A stretch of 64,000 bases of DNA from Kumtagia sp044326205 (GTDB lineage: Bacteria > Pseudomonadota > Alphaproteobacteria > Rhizobiales > Rhizobiaceae), in NCBI RefSeq assembly GCF_044326205.1, contig NZ_JBIRCY010000042.1, forward strand, positions 1 through 64,000. Direction: 5' to 3'. Shown piece after piece: positions 60,209-64,000 of the stretch. The notes below the pieces were generated by a model, which saw only the letters and a list, made by a program, of their open reading frames with translations, was not told the origin of the DNA and made no database searches. Each line of letters starts with the position of its first letter. Positions within the stretch are counted from its first letter, which is position 1. The translations under genes and the position numbers were made by a program.

Positions 60209-61438
60209 CTACTCCCCCTGCTGCCACCGCGCGAAGGCGTCCTTCAGATCGCCGGCGACGACGTCGGACGGATCGGGCGAAAAGCCAGCGGCGAGCATTT
60301 TACGCCCCATCATATGGTCGGCCGGGCGGTTGACCGACTCGATCGCTGTCAGCCTGTCGCCGGCATAGTGGAAGGCGGAAAAACGGTTTTCAGCCGGATC
60401 GCCGGCAAGAATGGCACGGTCGCTAGCACCGGGCAGCCCGACCATCTGCAGCTTCATGTCGCCGATGTCGGACCAGAACCACGGCACCGCCGTGTAGGGG
60501 TCGTCGTGGCCGGTGAGGGTGCGGGCGGCGAGTTTCGCCTGGTCGGTGGCGTTCTGCACCGATTCCAGCCGGACATCGGCGCCGGAATGCCAGTGGCGAT
60601 AATTCACCGCGTCGCCAACGGCGAGTATCTCGGGAACCGACGTGCGCATCTGCGGATCGACGCGGATGCCGTTTGTCACCGCGAGGCCGGCAGCCTCGGC
60701 GAGTTCGGTGGTGGCGACCGCGCCGATGCCGACCAGCACCATGTCGGCCGGGATGTGCTCGCCCGCCGAAGTGGTGACGGCGACGACACGGCCGTTTTCG
60801 CCGTCGAGGCGCTCGACGGTGGTGCGCATCAGCAGGCGGATGCCGGAGGCGGCAAGCCGCCCGGCGACATGGGCGGAAACGGCGGGCGCGACGGCGCGGC
60901 CGAGCAGGCGGTCCTGCGCCTCGACGACCGTCACCTTGCGTCCGCCGGCGGCGAGCGTCGCGGCGATCTCAAGTCCAATGAAACCGCCGCCGAGAACCAC
61001 GACGTTTTCCGCCTGCGCGGCATGGTCGCGAATGGCGCGCGCGTCGGAGACGGTGCGCAGCGAAAAAACGCCGGCCAGGTTCGCGCCGTCAAGCGGCAGC
61101 CTGCGTGGATGCGAGCCGGTAGCGAGGATCAGCCGGTCGAAGCCGAGTTTTGCGCCACCCTCGAAGGTGAGCTGCCGCGCGGTTGTGTCGATGGCGGCGA
61201 CGCGCACGCCAAAACGCAGGCCGATGTCGGCGCCGGTGTAGAAAGCTTCGGCGCGCAGTACCTGCGGCTTGGTCTGCGCGTCCTTGAGAAAGGCTTTCGA
61301 CAGCGGCGGCTTGTGGTAGGGCAGCTCGTTTTCGTCGCCGACCAGCGTGACGGGGCCGGCAAAACCTTCCTCCCGCAGGCTGGCCGCCGCCTGCACGCCG
61401 GCGTGTCCCGCACCTATGATAACGACGCCGTTGGTCAT
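60209..61438 (-). CDS. FAD-dependent ferredoxin-reductase-like oxidoreductase
   Basis: 409 residues. Two Rossmann motifs (VVIIGAGHAGVQAAASL for FAD; VVVLGGGFIGLEIAATL for NAD(P)H) and the ATG-type motif ILAVGDAVNYRHWH identify a pyridine nucleotide-disulfide oxidoreductase of the rhodocoxin/putidaredoxin reductase group. It would pass electrons from NADH to a small ferredoxin for a P450 or dioxygenase. No such partner gene is adjacent. It starts 624 bases from the next gene upstream, a region with a long inverted repeat. Confidence 0.88.
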   Translation of the reverse strand: MTNGVVIIGAGHAGVQAAASLREEGFAGPVTLVGDENELPYHKPPLSKAFLKDAQTKPQVLRAEAFYTGADIGLRFGVRVAAIDTTARQLTFEGGAKLGFDRLILATGSHPRRLPLDGANLAGVFSLRTVSDARAIRDHAAQAENVVVLGGGFIGLEIAATLAAGGRKVTVVEAQDRLLGRAVAPAVSAHVAGRLAASGIRLLMRTTVERLDGENGRVVAVTTSAGEHIPADMVLVGIGAVATTELAEAAGLAVTNGIRVDPQMRTSVPEILAVGDAVNYRHWHSGADVRLESVQNATDQAKLAARTLTGHDDPYTAVPWFWSDIGDMKLQMVGLPGASDRAILAGDPAENRFSAFHYAGDRLTAIESVNRPADHMMGRKMLAAGFSPDPSDVVAGDLKDAFARWQQGE

Positions 61439-61500
61439 GATATCTTCCGCCTGCTGTCAGTTCTACGAAGTTCTGCACCGCCGGAGTGCTTGGCCGCCGA

Positions 61501-61680
61501 TACGGCATGGATCCTAGGGTCTGCGCACTCGCTTCGCTCCTGCTCCGCCCTAGGATGACGAATGCATGGTCTTTGCCGCTAGTCACCAATGTTGGCGATC
61601 GGCGGAAACGGCCTTCTCTTCGTCATCCTAGGGCGGAGCAGGAACGAAGCGAGTGCGCAGACCCTAGGATCCATGCCATA
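61501..61680. repeat. Long inverted repeat with GGATCCTAGGGTCTGCGC arms
   Basis: Arms 61501-61562 and 61619-61680 match over about 60 bases with only two or three mismatches, separated by 56 bases. The gap 61439-61913 has no gene with a convincing start, and this is its main content. It looks like a dispersed rhizobial repeat or a small non-autonomous element. Confidence 0.82.
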
Positions 61681-61913
61681 CCGGTAGCGAAATGCGCCGG
61701 CAGCGTAGAATCCCAATAAGCTTTCCCAAGCCGCACGCCTTTTCGGCGAAGAGGCATGATCTTGCCCGCGAGCCGGTTGCCCCGATTGTCTCCCGCCGAC
61801 ACCCGCGTGCGGCGGGGCGTCGCACTTCGGCCAGCCTGATGTCAAGCCGGCGGCCTCGTCTCCGGACGATGCAGGCAGCCAAGCCACTGGCCCACCTGCA
61901 AAAAGGTGACTAG

Positions 61914-61930
61914 TTTAGAACAGTTCTAAC
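61914..61930. promoter_or_regulatory. Irr-type iron control element
   Basis: TTTAGAACAGTTCTAAC contains the perfect palindrome TTAGAAC-A-GTTCTAA (61915-61929), matching the ICE/Irr-box pattern (TTTAGAA-N3-TTCTAAA) of Rhizobiales. It is followed by AT-rich promoter-like sequence to about 61975. It faces the leader ORF, imelysin and bfd/bfr genes, whose iron-dependent expression it would control (Irr responds to haem/iron). Confidence 0.75.
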
Positions 61931-62062
61931 ATATTGATTTGAAGGCGCTTTTTCAATATTCGCATTGACTTTTCAGGCCCCGCAGCCGTAAAGGGCAAGC
62001 GTGCGCCAATGGGCGCGCGCCTTTGATGTCTGGGCCTTGACCCCACGCGATTGGAGGTTTTC

Positions 62063-62203
62063 GTGAATTCTTTCCATGTCTTGCGCGCAGGCAAGGCACC
62101 AAAATCCGCCGCTTTCACGGCTCATCGGCGCGCCGCCATTGCAGGCAAGGCTGGTGCATGCGCCTGCCGCGGCGTGGCGCACATCAAGCAATTTTCGACG
62201 TGA
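62063..62203 (+). CDS. Small leader ORF ahead of the imelysin gene
   Basis: 46 codons from a GTG at 62063 with a perfect GGAGG six bases upstream (TTGGAGGTTTTC), ending in TGA at 62203, whose tail (TGAGGAG) forms the ribosome binding site of the imelysin ORF 11 bases later. The peptide (MNSFHVLRAGKAPKSAAFTA...) is basic and Ala-rich with two cysteines close together (CACRG); I recognise no family. The tight coupling suggests a leader or a small protein cotranscribed with imelysin. Confidence 0.5.
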   Translation: MNSFHVLRAGKAPKSAAFTAHRRAAIAGKAGACACRGVAHIKQFST

Positions 62204-62213
62204 GGAGACTGGT

Positions 62214-63518
62214 ATGACGCATGCATTTCATCCGACCCGGCATGCGGCGCGTATCGCCGCGCTGGCAGCGACCGTGGCGCTGACCGCCGCCGTCTTCGTG
62301 CTGCCGGCCAAAGCCGAGACCGACCCGAAGGCGGTGATCGCCACCTATGCCGACATCGCACTGGCCAACTACGGCGACGCGCTGACCACGGCGCAGGCGC
62401 TCGACAAGGCTGTCGACGCGCTGATCGCAAAACCGTCGGCGGAGACACTGGCCGCCGCCAAGGATGCCTGGAAGGCGGCGCGCATCCCCTACCAGCAGAC
62501 GGAAGCCTACCGTTTCGGCAACGCAATCGTCGACGACTGGGAAGGCCGCGTGAACGCCTGGCCGCTGGACGAGGGCCTGATCGACTATGTCGACAAGAGC
62601 TACGGCACCGAATCCGACGAGAACACGCTTTATACGGCGAACGTCATCGCCAACAAGGAAATCGAGATCAACGGCCAGAAGGTCGATGCTACCAACCTTA
62701 CGCCCGAGTTCCTGTCCGGGACGTTGCAGGAGGCCGGCGACATCGAGGCCAATGTCGCCACCGGCTATCATGCGATCGAGTTCCTGCTGTGGGGGCAGGA
62801 CCTGAACGGCACCGGGCCGGGCGCGGGCAACCGCCCCTTCACCGACTACGACACCGCCAACTGCACCGGCGGCAATTGCGACCGCCGCGCCCAGTATCTG
62901 GCGGCGGCGAGCGATCTGCTGGTCAGCGACTTGGCTGAGATGGTCGACAACTGGAAGGCCGACGGCGCGGCGCGCAAGGCCTTGACCGACGGCGACGCCA
63001 AGACCGGCATCGCCACGATCCTCACCGGCATGGGCTCGCTCTCCTACGGCGAACTGGCCGGCGAGCGTATGAAGCTCGGCCTCATGCTGCACGACCCCGA
63101 GGAGGAGCATGACTGCTTCTCCGACAATACCTATATCTCGCATCTCTACGACGCGGTCGGCATCCGCAACGTCTATACGGGCAGCTACACCCGCGTCGAC
63201 GGCAGCAAGGTGGAAGGCCCGTCGATCTCGGCGCTGGTCAAGGAAGCCGACCCGGCGGTGGACGCCGAACTTGTCGGCAAGCTGAACGCCACGGTGGAAA
63301 AGATGGAAGCCATCAAGAAGCGGGCGGAGGGCGGCGAGGCCTACGACCAGCAGATCGGCGAAGGCAACACGGCAGGCAACGCCACCGTGCAGGCGGCGGT
63401 GGATGCGCTGGTCGACCAGACCAAGTCGATCGAGCGCGCGGTCGCGGTGCTGAAGCTCGACGCCATCGCCTTCGAGGGCTCCGACAGCCTGGATGCGCCC
63501 GACAAGGTTTTTGAGTAA
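62214..63518 (+). CDS. Imelysin/IrpA-like periplasmic iron protein (peptidase M75 family)
   Basis: 434 residues. A signal peptide (ending VFVLPAKA) is followed by two four-helix bundle domains. The conserved GxHxxE motif occurs as GYHAIEFLLWGQD, with the repeat-like GDIEANVATG before it. These families are iron-regulated and bind iron or haem near the outer surface; proteolysis is disputed. The ATG at 62214 has GAGGAG upstream. An Irr-type element lies 285 bases upstream, and bfd/bfr follow. Confidence 0.9.
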   Translation: MTHAFHPTRHAARIAALAATVALTAAVFVLPAKAETDPKAVIATYADIALANYGDALTTAQALDKAVDALIAKPSAETLAAAKDAWKAARIPYQQTEAYRFGNAIVDDWEGRVNAWPLDEGLIDYVDKSYGTESDENTLYTANVIANKEIEINGQKVDATNLTPEFLSGTLQEAGDIEANVATGYHAIEFLLWGQDLNGTGPGAGNRPFTDYDTANCTGGNCDRRAQYLAAASDLLVSDLAEMVDNWKADGAARKALTDGDAKTGIATILTGMGSLSYGELAGERMKLGLMLHDPEEEHDCFSDNTYISHLYDAVGIRNVYTGSYTRVDGSKVEGPSISALVKEADPAVDAELVGKLNATVEKMEAIKKRAEGGEAYDQQIGEGNTAGNATVQAAVDALVDQTKSIERAVAVLKLDAIAFEGSDSLDAPDKVFE

Positions 63519-63590
63519 GGCGCCGACCGGCGGCCCACCTAGCCAGACGGCGCGGAAAACGGCCGCGCCGCCAGCCAGCAAGAGTAAAAG

Positions 63591-63902
63591 ATGCTGATCT
63601 GTCACTGCAACCTGATAACCGAAAGGGAGATCGAAGAAGCAATCCTTGACCTGCTGGAGCAGGACCCTTGGTCGCTCATCGTGCCTGCGAAGGTCTATCA
63701 TAGCCTCCGCAAGCGAGGGCGTTGTTGCGGCTGCTTCCCAAATGTGGTGGAAACGATCATTCGGGTAACCGAAGCTTACCATCTCCGTTCGGAGGCGAGC
63801 GGGATGGATGTCGTTTCACACCTGGACCGCGTCAGAGGACTGCGGGCCGAATACGGGAGCAGGACCCATGAAGGGCGAAAAGCAGGTCATCGAGCGGCTT
63901 AA
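63591..63902 (+). CDS. bfd: Bacterioferritin-associated ferredoxin
   Basis: 103 residues. The four Fe-S cysteines are in MLICHCNLITEREIE and RKRGRCCGCFPNV, the Bfd-type [2Fe-2S] site used to release iron from bacterioferritin. The chain has a longer C-terminal tail than most Bfd proteins. It follows imelysin by 72 bases, which hold a GGCGCGG/CCGCGCC hairpin (63549-63569). It overlaps the bfr start by 35 bases, so the pair is translated together. Confidence 0.92.
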   Translation: MLICHCNLITEREIEEAILDLLEQDPWSLIVPAKVYHSLRKRGRCCGCFPNVVETIIRVTEAYHLRSEASGMDVVSHLDRVRGLRAEYGSRTHEGRKAGHRAA

Positions 63903-64000
63903 CGAGGCTCTGTTTCTGGAGCTCGGCGCCGTCAATCAGTATTGGCTTCACTACCGCCTTCTCGACGACTGGGGATACCAGAAGCTCGCCAAGAAGGAAC
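63868..64000 (+). CDS. bfr: Bacterioferritin, 5' part (runs off window)
   Basis: Starts at the ATG at 63868 inside the bfd 3' end. The 44 visible codons (MKGEKQVIERLNEALFLELG, then AVNQYWLHYRLL) are the N-terminal helix of haem-containing bacterioferritin, including the first ferroxidase Glu in LELGAVNQYW. The remainder lies beyond the window. It stores iron as ferric mineral, with Bfd as the reductive partner. Confidence 0.93.
   Translation, partial: MKGEKQVIERLNEALFLELGAVNQYWLHYRLLDDWGYQKLAKKE

Noticed and set aside
61973..62191. 72-codon minus-strand ORF with C-x4-C and CxxC, zinc-ribbon-like
   Set aside because: Starts with TTG without a good ribosome binding site and lies opposite a better-supported leader ORF; kept as unproven.

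Overview
The window looks like chromosome of a rhizobial alphaproteobacterium, most likely Mesorhizobium or a near relative. Supporting signs are the high GC content, the S. meliloti-type aglR/aglEFGAK alpha-glucoside locus, the R. leguminosarum-type rhaRSTPQUK/rhaDI locus, 5-aminolevulinate synthase (C4 haem pathway), a DUF982 protein, an Irr-type iron control element, and several families of short palindromic repeats. I see no rRNA, tRNA, CRISPR array, phage or intact insertion sequence.

Layout. 1-4.6 kb: 3' part of polA, entered in frame through a palindromic repeat, then a LysE-type exporter, three tiny secreted proteins and a LysR regulator. 4.9-6.2 kb: an NNMT/PNMT/TEMT-type methyltransferase fused to a membrane domain. 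6.3-16.9 kb: a minus-strand sugar locus (ABC importer, sugar isomerase, Gfo/Idh/MocA oxidoreductase, aldo/keto reductase, GH43 beta-xylosidase) facing a LacI regulator, with two identical operators between them. 17.0-19.9 kb: a tightly overlapping cassette of four unrecognised genes plus the broken start of a fifth; this is the best candidate for an undescribed system. 19.9-25.5 kb: gnd, mntR, mntH and a membrane class III adenylate cyclase. 25.6-33.9 kb: the agl locus. 33.9-36.9 kb: a DUF982 protein, a GntR regulator with two winged helices, and an altronate dehydratase-like enzyme. 37.0-48.0 kb: the complete L-rhamnose locus.

48.3-58.7 kb: hemE, a secreted RTX protein with seven propeller-like repeats, two AraC regulators separated by a copied 3' fragment of hemA, a GlcG/HbpS-like gene with an SDR gene and a SnoaL-like secreted protein, then intact hemA and a thioredoxin-fold protein. 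58.8-61.4 kb: a TetA-like MFS exporter and a ferredoxin-reductase-like flavoprotein. 61.9-64.0 kb: an iron block, made of an Irr-type element, a small leader ORF, an imelysin/IrpA-type iron protein, bfd and the start of bfr.

Functionally the window is dominated by three inducible carbohydrate systems, each with a dedicated regulator divergent from its transport genes (LacI, AglR, RhaR). Haem and iron genes occupy the right third. Most short repeats lie in gaps or at gene ends. Two copies of one element sit at matching internal positions of the two divergent rha transcription units.
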